Source: an uncultured Lachnospiraceae bacterium
GTDB taxonomy: Bacteria > Bacillota > Clostridia > Lachnospirales > Lachnospiraceae
Assembly: GCA_910584915.1 (NCBI GenBank)
Contig: CAJUDM010000012.1
Coordinates: 62,001-126,000 of the forward strand
DNA: 64,000 nucleotides
Reading direction: 5' to 3'
Shown piece after piece: positions 26,174-32,507 of the stretch (positions within the stretch are counted from its first letter, which is position 1; each line of letters opens with the position of its first letter). The notes beneath the pieces were generated by a model, which was not told the DNA's origin, made no database searches, and saw nothing but the letters and a program-made list of their open reading frames with translations. The position numbers and the translations under genes are program-made.

Positions 26174-26179
26174 TATAAT
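26174..26179 (+). promoter_or_regulatory. Extended -10 element upstream of a 65-base stem-loop
   Basis: TGGTATAAT (TG at 26171, TATAAT 26174-26179) without a clear -35. A transcript from here would run directly into the stem-loop at 26204-26268. Confidence 0.4.
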
Positions 26180-26203
26180 GTTCACGCAGGCAGCGAGCAG
26201 TGC

Positions 26204-26268
26204 GGAAAAAGTCAGATAAAAAGATGCGTTGTGCTCGCACATAAGCAGTTTTTTATCTGACTTTTTCC
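26204..26268. other. Perfect 19-base inverted repeat (stem-loop)
   Basis: Arms 26204-26222 and 26250-26268 are perfectly complementary (GGAAAAAGTCAGATAAAAA). The 27-base loop holds a nested TGTG-CTCG-CACA hairpin. The surrounding 338-base stretch between the choloylglycine hydrolase relic and the HhH gene contains no credible gene. It could be a bidirectional terminator or a small RNA. Confidence 0.6.
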
Positions 26269-26328
26269 ATAGGGCTGCGTCAGCAGACCTTGGCGAATTG
26301 CCCGTGAGCGAGGAAAACCGCAGGTTTT

Positions 26329-26357
26329 TTGAGCGGGCACTGCGGACATGGTATACT
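26329..26357 (+). promoter_or_regulatory. Promoter of the helix-hairpin-helix gene
   Basis: TTGAGC (26329-26334), 17-base spacer, extended -10 TGgTATACT (26349-26357). Because the ATG at 26348 lies inside the -10 region, it cannot be the start codon if this promoter is used. Confidence 0.5.
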
Positions 26358-26392
26358 GGGAGGGAGAAAGATGTGCAGAGGGGTGCAGGGAA

Positions 26393-26659
26393 TTGAGTGA
26401 TCTGAAGAAAATACCGGGAATAGGCGACAATATGGAGCGGCATCTGCAAAATATCGGAATCCGCTGTATCGACGATCTGAAGGGGAAAGATCCCGAGGCG
26501 CTGTACCAGATGGATTGTCTCTGCAAGGGATTTCAGGATGACAGGTGCGTGCTCTATGTGTTCCGCTGCGCGGTATACTATGCGGAGCATGAGGAGCGTG
26601 AGCCGGAAAAGCTGAAATGGTGGTACTGGAAGGACAGGCAGTATCCGGAGAAATTTTGA
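26393..26659 (+). CDS. Helix-hairpin-helix protein (pathogenicity-locus/Cdd1 type)
   Basis: An 88-residue protein starting at TTG with SDLKKIPGIGDNMERHLQNI, a helix-hairpin-helix with the IPGIG turn, followed by DPEALYQMDC and a C-terminal WWYWKDRQYP. This pattern is the small clostridial family often labelled pathogenicity locus or Cdd1 after a gene next to the C. difficile toxin locus; the name implies no virulence here. HhH domains bind DNA non-specifically. GAGGGG lies nine bases before the TTG. An upstream ATG at 26348 is in frame but overlaps the promoter. Confidence 0.7.
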   Translation: MSDLKKIPGIGDNMERHLQNIGIRCIDDLKGKDPEALYQMDCLCKGFQDDRCVLYVFRCAVYYAEHEEREPEKLKWWYWKDRQYPEKF

Positions 26660-26739
26660 TGGAAAAATGCCGGAGACTTTGCTATACTGATGAGAAAGAT
26701 TCGGAACAGAACAGGAATTATAAAAAATACAGATAATGG

Positions 26740-26745
26740 TATAAT
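26740..26745 (+). promoter_or_regulatory. Extended -10 at the TPR lipoprotein gene
   Basis: TGGTATAAT (TG at 26737, TATAAT 26740-26745) ends just before the ATG at 26748. If it is used, the message would begin near 26752, with ATG 26760 as an almost leaderless start. A similar TATACTGATGAGAAAG lies 57 bases upstream. No good -35 is visible. Confidence 0.35.
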
Positions 26746-26747
26746 TG

Positions 26748-27803
26748 ATGAGAAAAGGGATGAGGATAAAGGCGGCGCTGTGTGCGGTTTTGTGTGCGGG
26801 GTTGATCTGCACGGGATGCGGCGGCGATGAGAAAGTTTCACATATAGACGAGGGAATGACGGCGATCGGGGAGCTGCGCTATGAGGACGCGCTTGCCTGT
26901 TTTGAAAAGGCGCTTGTGTCCGGGGAGGATAAAAGGCTGATCTTCCGGGGACAGGGGCTTGCGAACCTGGGGCTGACAAAGTATGAGGAGGCGGCGGCGG
27001 CACTGGAAAAATGTCTGTCGTCCGGGAGCTGTATACCGGACGATATGGACTATGATGTGAACTATTATCTCGCCACTGCCTACTATAAGGCGGGGCGGCA
27101 GCAGGAGGCAAAGCAGGTTTACGACGCGATCCTGGCGCTGAAACCGGGGGAGAGGGATGCCTATTTTATGCGGGGCATCGTGCAGATCAGGATGGGAAAC
27201 TATGAGCTGGCAAAGCCGGATTTTGACAAGGCGATATCTCTTGCGCCAAATGATTACGATCAGCTTGTGGAGATTTACAAGGTGATGGATGAGACCGGCT
27301 ATCAGGAGATGGGAGCCGCCTATCTGGAGAAGGCGATCAAAGAGGCGCCCAAGGACATGAGCAACTACGATAAGGGGCGGATCTACTTTTATCTGGAGGA
27401 TTTCGAGTCGGCGCGGAATTATCTGGAGCAGGCGAGAGATGCGGGGGATGCCCAGGCGACCTATTATCTGGGCAAGACCTGGGAAAATCTCGGGGAGTAC
27501 AACTATGCCGCCAGCGTGTATACTTCCTATCTCCAGGATCAGGGGGAGAGCGCCCTGATCTACAATCAGCTTGCGCTGTGCTATCTGCAGCTTGAGGATT
27601 ACGAGGCGGCGCTCTCGGCGCTGCAGGCGGGGCTTGCGCTGGAGGACACCGCCCTCAGACAGACGCTGTCCTTCAATCAGGTCGTGGTGTATGAGAAGCA
27701 GGGGAACTTTAAGAAGGCGGCGGAGCTGATGGGCAGATATGTGCAGGATTATCCGGACGATGAGGCGGCTAAGAGAGAGTATGAGTTCCTGCGCTCGAGA
27801 TAG
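26748..27803 (+). CDS. TPR-repeat lipoprotein
   Basis: A 351-residue lipoprotein: a basic start, hydrophobic stretch, and lipobox ICTGC (Cys about residue 24), then about eight tetratricopeptide repeats (for example YEDALACFEKAL, YELAKPDFDKAISLAPND, YEAALSALQAGLALED). TPR arrays are protein-binding scaffolds, so it likely helps assemble something at the outer membrane face. The start is unclear: ATG 26748 overlaps a promoter-like box and ATG 26760 is in frame twelve bases later. The next gene, pyrF, is 236 bases away, with an imperfect duplication in between. Confidence 0.8.
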   Translation: MRKGMRIKAALCAVLCAGLICTGCGGDEKVSHIDEGMTAIGELRYEDALACFEKALVSGEDKRLIFRGQGLANLGLTKYEEAAAALEKCLSSGSCIPDDMDYDVNYYLATAYYKAGRQQEAKQVYDAILALKPGERDAYFMRGIVQIRMGNYELAKPDFDKAISLAPNDYDQLVEIYKVMDETGYQEMGAAYLEKAIKEAPKDMSNYDKGRIYFYLEDFESARNYLEQARDAGDAQATYYLGKTWENLGEYNYAASVYTSYLQDQGESALIYNQLALCYLQLEDYEAALSALQAGLALEDTALRQTLSFNQVVVYEKQGNFKKAAELMGRYVQDYPDDEAAKREYEFLRSR

Positions 27804-27817
27804 GGCGGCGGAGAGAG

Positions 27818-27969
27818 GGCAGTGTCCAGGTTAAGCCGGCGGACCGCAGATGAAGGAGCGGGCGGCGTTCAGGTCAGGACGACGGAGGAAGACAGTGCCC
27901 GGGTTGAGGCGGTTGAAGAAAGCATTGTAGTGAGATAGCGGACTGCAGATGAGAGAAAAGGCGGGCGGT
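27818..27969 (+). repeat. Imperfect duplication before pyrF
   Basis: Copy 1 (about 27818-27866) and copy 2 (about 27891-27969) share GGCAGTGtCCaGGTT / GACAGTGcCCgGGTT and GCGGAC(C/T)GCAGATGA...GGCGGGC blocks. The copies have diverged, with about 30 extra bases in the second. No reading frame or hairpin explains them. Confidence 0.45.
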
Positions 27970-28039
27970 ATGAGACGCACGGACAGAAGACGGAAGATCA
28001 ACTATCAAAGGAGCAATAAGTGAAAAAGGGGGACAAAAG

Positions 28040-28966
28040 ATGATCAACAAACTGGTAAGCAAAATCAAGGAGACGGGGGCGCCCATCGTGGCAGGGCTTG
28101 ATCCCATGTTGAGTTATATCCCGGAGCAGATCCTGACGAAGGCTTTTTCCGAATACGGGGAGACGCTGGAGGGGGCGGCGGAGGCAATCTGGCAGTTTAA
28201 CAGGGAGATCGTGGATAACATCTGCGACCTGATTCCCGCCGTAAAACCGCAGATCGCCATGTACGAGCAGTTCGGCGTGGCGGGATTAAAAGCGTTTGAG
28301 AGGACGGTGAAATACTGTAAGGAGAAGGATCTTGTGGTGATCGGGGACGTCAAGAGGGGAGATATCGGCTCTACTTCCGCCGCCTACGCGGCGGCGCATC
28401 TGGGGAAGGTGACAGTGGGAGCGAACAGGATATCCGCTTTTGATGAAGACTTTGCCACCGTGAATCCCTATCTTGGCTCGGATGGCGTAAAGCCTTTTAT
28501 CAAGGTGTGTCAGGAGGAGAAAAAAGGGATTTTTGTCCTGGTAAAGACATCCAACCCCAGCAGCGGGGAGTTTCAGGACAGACTGATCGATGGCAGGCCG
28601 CTCTATGAACATGTGGGAGAGAAGGTGGCTGAGTGGGGAGCGGAACATATGGGCGATTCCTACAGCTATGTGGGCGCCGTGGTGGGAGCGACTTATCCGG
28701 AGATGGGGAAGATCCTCAGAAAGATCATGCCGAAAGCCTACATCCTGGTGCCGGGGTACGGCGCCCAGGGCGGAAAGGGCGCGGACCTTGTGCATTTCTT
28801 TAACGAGGACGGGCTGGGCGCCATCGTGAATTCCTCAAGGGGCATCATTGCCGCATGGCAGCAGGAGAAGTACGGGAAGTTCGGCGCGGAGCACTTCGGG
28901 GAGGCGTCCAGGGCGGCTGTGCTGGATATGAAGGCGGATATTGCGCAGGCGCTTCAGGGCAGGTGA
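28040..28966 (+). CDS. pyrF: Orotidine 5'-phosphate decarboxylase, type 2
   Basis: PyrF converts OMP to UMP, the last step of de novo pyrimidine synthesis. At 308 residues this is the longer type 2 enzyme. The catalytic Asp-Lys-Asp set is in IGDVKRGDIGST (Asp103, Lys105, Asp108), with AGLDPML near the N-terminus as substrate Asp, and VGATYPE and VPGYGAQGG as phosphate-binding segments. The usual partners pyrK and pyrD are not between it and pyrE; instead 1.9 kb with an ATP-grasp gene and debris intervenes. Confidence 0.95.
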   Translation: MINKLVSKIKETGAPIVAGLDPMLSYIPEQILTKAFSEYGETLEGAAEAIWQFNREIVDNICDLIPAVKPQIAMYEQFGVAGLKAFERTVKYCKEKDLVVIGDVKRGDIGSTSAAYAAAHLGKVTVGANRISAFDEDFATVNPYLGSDGVKPFIKVCQEEKKGIFVLVKTSNPSSGEFQDRLIDGRPLYEHVGEKVAEWGAEHMGDSYSYVGAVVGATYPEMGKILRKIMPKAYILVPGYGAQGGKGADLVHFFNEDGLGAIVNSSRGIIAAWQQEKYGKFGAEHFGEASRAAVLDMKADIAQALQGR

Positions 28967-29135
28967 TTTGCAGCAGGCTCGCAGTCGCTTTCATAGTCAA
29001 AAGAGCGGTGCGGATGAGGATAACAATCCCTCTCGGTAATAACATGCTGGAAAATGATTTTAAGGGCAAAAAAGCATCATGGCAATACTGACTGTGGCAG
29101 AATATCTCCTCAAGTCTATAAATTCGTAAAAAATA

Positions 29136-29158
29136 GGGGTGCTGATGCACCCCCATTT
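29136..29158. terminator. Hairpin after pyrF, terminator-like
   Basis: GGGGTGC (29136-29142) pairs with GCACCCC (29147-29153), loop TGAT. On the plus strand only ATTT follows; on the minus strand a TATTTTTTAC tail follows, so it would work better as a minus-strand terminator. It opens a 583-base gap without a gene. Confidence 0.4.
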
Positions 29159-29280
29159 CCCAAGCCCTCTTGCAAAATTTGCAGTGCTGGTTTATAATCA
29201 TTTTAGAACCCGAAGGATATTGGAACGTCCAACGGTTGTACAATCGGAAACTTATAATGCGTTAAAAATCAACGAATTAC

Positions 29281-29316
29281 AGGCTATCCCCTATTGCAGT
29301 AGAGGATAGCCTTTTC
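29281..29316 (+). terminator. Terminator-like hairpin in the pyrF/ATP-grasp gap
   Basis: AGGCTATCC (29281-29289) pairs with GGATAGCCT (29304-29312) followed by CTTTT. It is the only plus-strand hairpin with a T-run in the gap and probably ends the pyrF transcript. Confidence 0.55.
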
Positions 29317-29323
29317 CGTTACT

Positions 29324-29361
29324 TGCGGTTGTCCTTTCTGTTTCCAGAAAGGACAACCGCA
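29324..29361. other. Perfect 17-base stem with a four-base loop
   Basis: TGCGGTTGTCCTTTCTG (29324-29340) pairs base for base with CAGAAAGGACAACCGCA (29345-29361) around TTTC. It is very stable but lacks a T-tract, so it is not an ordinary terminator. Possible roles are RNA processing, a small RNA, or a transposon relic. Confidence 0.6.
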
Positions 29362-29549
29362 GACTATCCCTACTCGTTCTAATTTGGCTAAAAGGATTAT
29401 AGCACATTATGTTGAATCATTCTATAAAAGATTTGTGTTAATCATTCTGTTATTCACGACTATGGAGAGTATATGTCAATGGAGAACGGAAAATAATGGA
29501 AGATTTTTTTGTTGTTGAGTGTAAAGGAAATAGAATGGAGGCAGATACA

Positions 29550-30485
29550 ATGACAGATGTTTTCAGAATTATGGATCGATTTCGGATAGCAGAAAGAGGG
29601 ACTGCTTTTGGCAGAGAGCCGGGAGAGATTTGTTTTCTTTTCTGTAATCACCCTCTCTATCCCCGCAGGGCGGATGAGGATTACGAGGAGGAATTTCAGG
29701 CGGCGAGGAAACGTGGGTATTCCTGCGCCCTTTTCAGTTATGAGGATCTGGCAGCCGGAGAGTTGACGCTGTACGGGGAAGAAATTTCGGGGCTCACGAT
29801 ATACAGAGGGTGGATGATGAAGCCCGCCATGTACAGAGATTTTTATGAGCGGTTGGAGAAAAGAGGGATAGCCCTGATCAATGCTCCGGAGGAATATGAG
29901 CATTATCACCTGCTGCCCCGCTGGTACGATGATTTTAAGAACGAGACGGCTGAGTCGGTGTGGACTGCGGGGGACAGGGTGGAGGATGTTTTGCTGGCGG
30001 GCAGACAGCTTACGGGCTCCTGGATCGTGAAGGATTATGTCAAGAGCAGAAAGCATGAGTGGTATGAGGCGTGTTTTATCAAGAATATTCAGGAGGAGAG
30101 CGCCTTCAGGAAAACGGCAGAGACATTTATTGCCCGTCAGGGGGAGGACCTTGTGGGCGGGGTTGTGTTAAGAAAATATGAAAAGCTGAGGCAGATCGGG
30201 TTTCATGAGCAGAGCGGGATGCCTCTCGCCGAAGAGTACAGAGTGTTTGTTTACGCCGGGCGGATTCTCATGGCAGATGATTACTGGACAGACAGGGATG
30301 ATGTGACATTTACTGAGGAGGAGAATCGGTGGATCGAATCGATCGCGGCGAGGGTAAAGAGTAATTTTGTCACGGTGGATCTTGCGAGAAGGGAGGATGG
30401 CTCCCTGATCATTATGGAATTTGGCGATGGACAGGTATCGGGGCTGCAACAGATAAAGGCGGAGGAGTTTTACGGGGCGTTCTGA
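29550..30485 (+). CDS. ATP-grasp domain protein (DUF4343-like)
   Basis: A 311-residue cytoplasmic protein with an ATP-grasp fold in its second half: SWIVKDYVKSRKHEWYEACF as nucleotide-binding strands, GGVVLRKYEKL, EYRVFVYAGRIL, and metal-binding ends VTVDLARREDGSLIIMEFGDGQ. The N-terminal half (HPLYPRRADEDYEEEF) matches the DUF4343 group, some of which act in R2K-type peptide or amide ligation. The substrate is unknown. The start at 29550 has GGAGG eight bases upstream; ATG 29496 is an in-frame alternative. It sits alone between pyrF and pyrE with several hairpins upstream. Confidence 0.7.
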   Translation: MTDVFRIMDRFRIAERGTAFGREPGEICFLFCNHPLYPRRADEDYEEEFQAARKRGYSCALFSYEDLAAGELTLYGEEISGLTIYRGWMMKPAMYRDFYERLEKRGIALINAPEEYEHYHLLPRWYDDFKNETAESVWTAGDRVEDVLLAGRQLTGSWIVKDYVKSRKHEWYEACFIKNIQEESAFRKTAETFIARQGEDLVGGVVLRKYEKLRQIGFHEQSGMPLAEEYRVFVYAGRILMADDYWTDRDDVTFTEEENRWIESIAARVKSNFVTVDLARREDGSLIIMEFGDGQVSGLQQIKAEEFYGAF

Positions 30486-30555
30486 GGAGCGCGCGGCCTG
30501 CCCTGGCGCTGAGTTATTTTTGCTGCCCGTGAGAAGTTCCGTCCGTATTGTATGG

Positions 30556-30584
30556 TTGACATTCTCGATAATCGAGAATACGGT
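30556..30584 (+). promoter_or_regulatory. Promoter with a 19-base palindromic operator
   Basis: TTGACA (30556-30561) overlaps the palindrome ATTCTCGAT-A-ATCGAGAAT (30561-30579), with a weak TACGGT at 30579. The perfect 9+1+9 symmetry over the spacer suggests a dimeric repressor site. The downstream frame (30625) is only a fragment. No cognate regulator is in the window that I can name. Confidence 0.5.
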
Positions 30585-30624
30585 GAAATTGTAAGAAATG
30601 ACACGAAGGGAAGGGGATGAAGAG

Positions 30625-30690
30625 ATGCCGCGCCTTAAATTTCAAACGCTGACGGAGGAACAGATGAGGGTTGCCGGGGAAAAGCTTTAA
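30625..30690 (+). pseudogene. 21-codon fragment, possibly of a DUF1904-type gene
   Basis: An ATG with AAGGGGATGAAGAG upstream opens a 21-residue frame, MPRLKFQTLTEEQMRVAGEKL, then TAA. The pattern MP.LKF....EE.......L resembles the start of DUF1904 proteins (about 110 residues), so this may be a truncated gene; it could also be a real micropeptide. No further coding match follows in any frame before pyrE. Confidence 0.35.
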
Positions 30691-30773
30691 ACGATTTGTA
30701 AATGCAAAGTGAGTAACAGTTCAGCCCTCCGGCTTCACTGTCGCCAAAGTGACTGCCATACAGAACAAAACAG

Positions 30774-30802
30774 TTGCCTACAGGCGGTAAATATGGTAAA
30801 AT
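30774..30802 (+). promoter_or_regulatory. pyrE promoter
   Basis: TTGCCT (30774-30779), 17-base spacer, extended -10 TGGTAAAAT (30794-30802). This would make pyrE transcription independent of pyrF. Confidence 0.55.
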
Positions 30803-30875
30803 TGGGAAGAAAATTCGAGCGATAAAAGCTGTGGCAATTCAGTTGAAATACGAAGAATAAGGAGAGCGCCGGCAT

Positions 30876-31547
30876 ATGGAAAGATATAAAGAGGAATTTA
30901 TCGAGTTTATGGTGGACAGCGATGTGCTGAAATTCGGGGATTTTGTCACAAAGAGCGGCAGAAAAACACCGTTTTTTGTCAACACGGGGTTTTACCGGAC
31001 GGGGGCGCAGCTTCGGAAGCTGGGCGGCTATTACGCGAAAGCGATCCATGATAAGTTCGGGCTTGATTTTGATGTGCTGTTCGGACCGGCATACAAGGGG
31101 ATTCCCTTAAGCGTGGCGGCATCGATCGCGATCTCCGAACAATATGATAAGGATGTTAAATACTGTTCCAACAGGAAAGAGGTAAAGGATCACGGCGATA
31201 AGGGGATCCTGCTGGGAAGTCCGCTGATGGCAGGCGATAAGGTGCTTTTGATCGAGGATGTGACCACGGCGGGAACCTCCATCGAGGAGACGCTGCCGAT
31301 CATCCGCGCCCAGGGGGATGTGCAGGTTTGCGGCCTGGTGGTCAGCGTGGACAGGATGGAGCGAGGCAAAGGAGAAAAGAGCGCCCTGACGGAGATTTCC
31401 GAGACATATGGTTTTCCGACTGCGGCGATCGTGACGATGGCGGAAGTGGTGGAGCATCTGTATAACAGGCCTTATAACGGGAAAGTTTATATTGATGATA
31501 CACTGAAGGCGGCGATAGATGCATACTATGCACAGTATGGAGCCTGA
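30876..31547 (+). CDS. pyrE: Orotate phosphoribosyltransferase
   Basis: PyrE makes OMP from orotate and PRPP, directly before the PyrF step. The 223-residue protein has the PRPP motif VLLIEDVTTAGTS (about 128-140), FGPAYKGIPL, and the KSGRKTPFFVNTGFY substrate segment near residue 28. AAGGAGAG lies upstream of the ATG. Its own promoter at 30774 and the separation from pyrF suggest the two pyrimidine genes are no longer one operon. Confidence 0.95.
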   Translation: MERYKEEFIEFMVDSDVLKFGDFVTKSGRKTPFFVNTGFYRTGAQLRKLGGYYAKAIHDKFGLDFDVLFGPAYKGIPLSVAASIAISEQYDKDVKYCSNRKEVKDHGDKGILLGSPLMAGDKVLLIEDVTTAGTSIEETLPIIRAQGDVQVCGLVVSVDRMERGKGEKSALTEISETYGFPTAAIVTMAEVVEHLYNRPYNGKVYIDDTLKAAIDAYYAQYGA

Positions 31548-31642
31548 AGGTGGATGAGTTCAAAAATACAAACGTGTATAACCGGGAAGGGACGAACCTT
31601 CAGGCGAGGTTCCCATATAAAACTGAAACAGGAGGAACAGGC

Positions 31643-31795
31643 ATGGAAGAGAAAACTTTTAAAACCATAAACGGAACGGGGGCACTGAATATCGTTCTGG
31701 GTGTGATCGGTATTGTGGCAGGTGTGGCAGGAGGAGTACTGCTGATCATCAGCGGGGCAAAACTGCTTTCCAGAAAATCGAAAATGTTGTTTTGA
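31643..31795 (+). CDS. Small single-helix membrane protein
   Basis: A 50-residue protein with AGGAGG seven bases before its ATG. Residues 14-37 form one Gly/Val/Ile-rich membrane helix (IVLGVIGIVAGVAGGVLLIIS) and the tail is basic (KLLSRKSK), so the C-terminus should be inside. The family is unknown to me. The strong ribosome-binding site is the main support. It follows pyrE by 95 bases and may be co-transcribed. Confidence 0.6.
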   Translation: MEEKTFKTINGTGALNIVLGVIGIVAGVAGGVLLIISGAKLLSRKSKMLF

Positions 31796-31856
31796 GATGG
31801 ACGGGTGCTTTCCGAGGGAAGTACCCTTTTCGCATCTGTCCGCGGTATAGCGGCCG

Positions 31857-32000
31857 GCAGTTGATCCTTTCTCACGGCGTCCGGTATCATTGATTCCCGC
31901 GGGCAACGAGCCAGGTGTGCATGCTCGCATGCACATTTGGCGACTGCCGCCAGGGTCACATACTCCGTTGCTTGCAGCGGGGGTGTTGACTAAACGATAC
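31857..32000. repeat. Dispersed palindromic repeat, copy E3 (long form)
   Basis: In the minus orientation it begins GTATCGTTTAGTCAAC (32000-31985), close to the E4 arm ATATCATTTAGTCAGC, and ends near GGACGCCGTGAGAAAGG (complement of CTCACGGCGTCC at 31871). Between them lies the hairpin TGTGCATG-CTCG-CATGCACA around 31917-31934. It fills most of the 260 bases between two small membrane-protein genes. Confidence 0.5.
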
Positions 32001-32055
32001 TGGAGGGGTGAACTGTCATGGGATTTTTGTATCAATGAAAGTAGGAGTATATCCG

Positions 32056-32373
32056 ATGACAAAAAAGCATTATATTTTTACCAATAAGGAACATCCTAAA
32101 AAGTCTATTATGTCCACCATACTGGGGGTGCTCTCGGTGGCATCCCTTATTCTGGCGATGTATCTGTCTTACATGGACAGGGGAGCGGAGAACATGCGCT
32201 ATGGTTCGGCATGTTTTCTGGCGATGCTGTTTGCCTTTGTGGGGGCAGTGTTGGGGGTTCTGGGCAGGATGGAGAAGGATAAGTTTTATCTGTTTTCCTA
32301 TGTCGGGATCGTGCTGAACCTGGCTGCAATCGGGTTGGTGAGTTTGATCTTATATGCGGGGGCATTACTATAA
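32056..32373 (+). CDS. DUF6142-type small membrane protein
   Basis: A 105-residue protein with three membrane helices (about residues 19-38, 50-70 and 78-102) and a short polar start MTKKHYIFTNKEHPKKS. The pattern fits DUF6142, a clostridial family without known function. The start at 32056 has AGGAG eight bases upstream. It is followed by two 37-base direct repeats and then the aminopeptidase gene. Confidence 0.65.
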   Translation: MTKKHYIFTNKEHPKKSIMSTILGVLSVASLILAMYLSYMDRGAENMRYGSACFLAMLFAFVGAVLGVLGRMEKDKFYLFSYVGIVLNLAAIGLVSLILYAGALL

Positions 32374-32391
32374 TAAGGTGAGCCCGTGGGG

Positions 32392-32474
32392 CTCACCTGA
32401 GAGTTTGCGTTGCAAACTCCGAAAGGTTCGCCGGGAACTCACCTGAGAGTTTGCGTTGCAAACTCCGAAAGGTT
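32392..32474 (+). repeat. Two 37-base direct repeats with hairpins
   Basis: Copies at 32392-32428 and 32438-32474 are identical, each starting CTCACCTGAGAGTTTGCG and ending CCGAAAGGTT. Each holds the perfect hairpin GAGTTTGC-GTT-GCAAACTC. A related GTGAGCC/GGCTCAC stem precedes the first. They lie 34 bases before the aminopeptidase start. Confidence 0.8.
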
Positions 32475-32507
32475 TTATGATTTGTGAGATATCGGGAGGT
32501 ATAACGA

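Noticed and set aside
32392..32474. CRISPR-like repeats
   Set aside because: Only two copies with a 9-base gap, no spacer-repeat regularity and no cas genes anywhere in the window.
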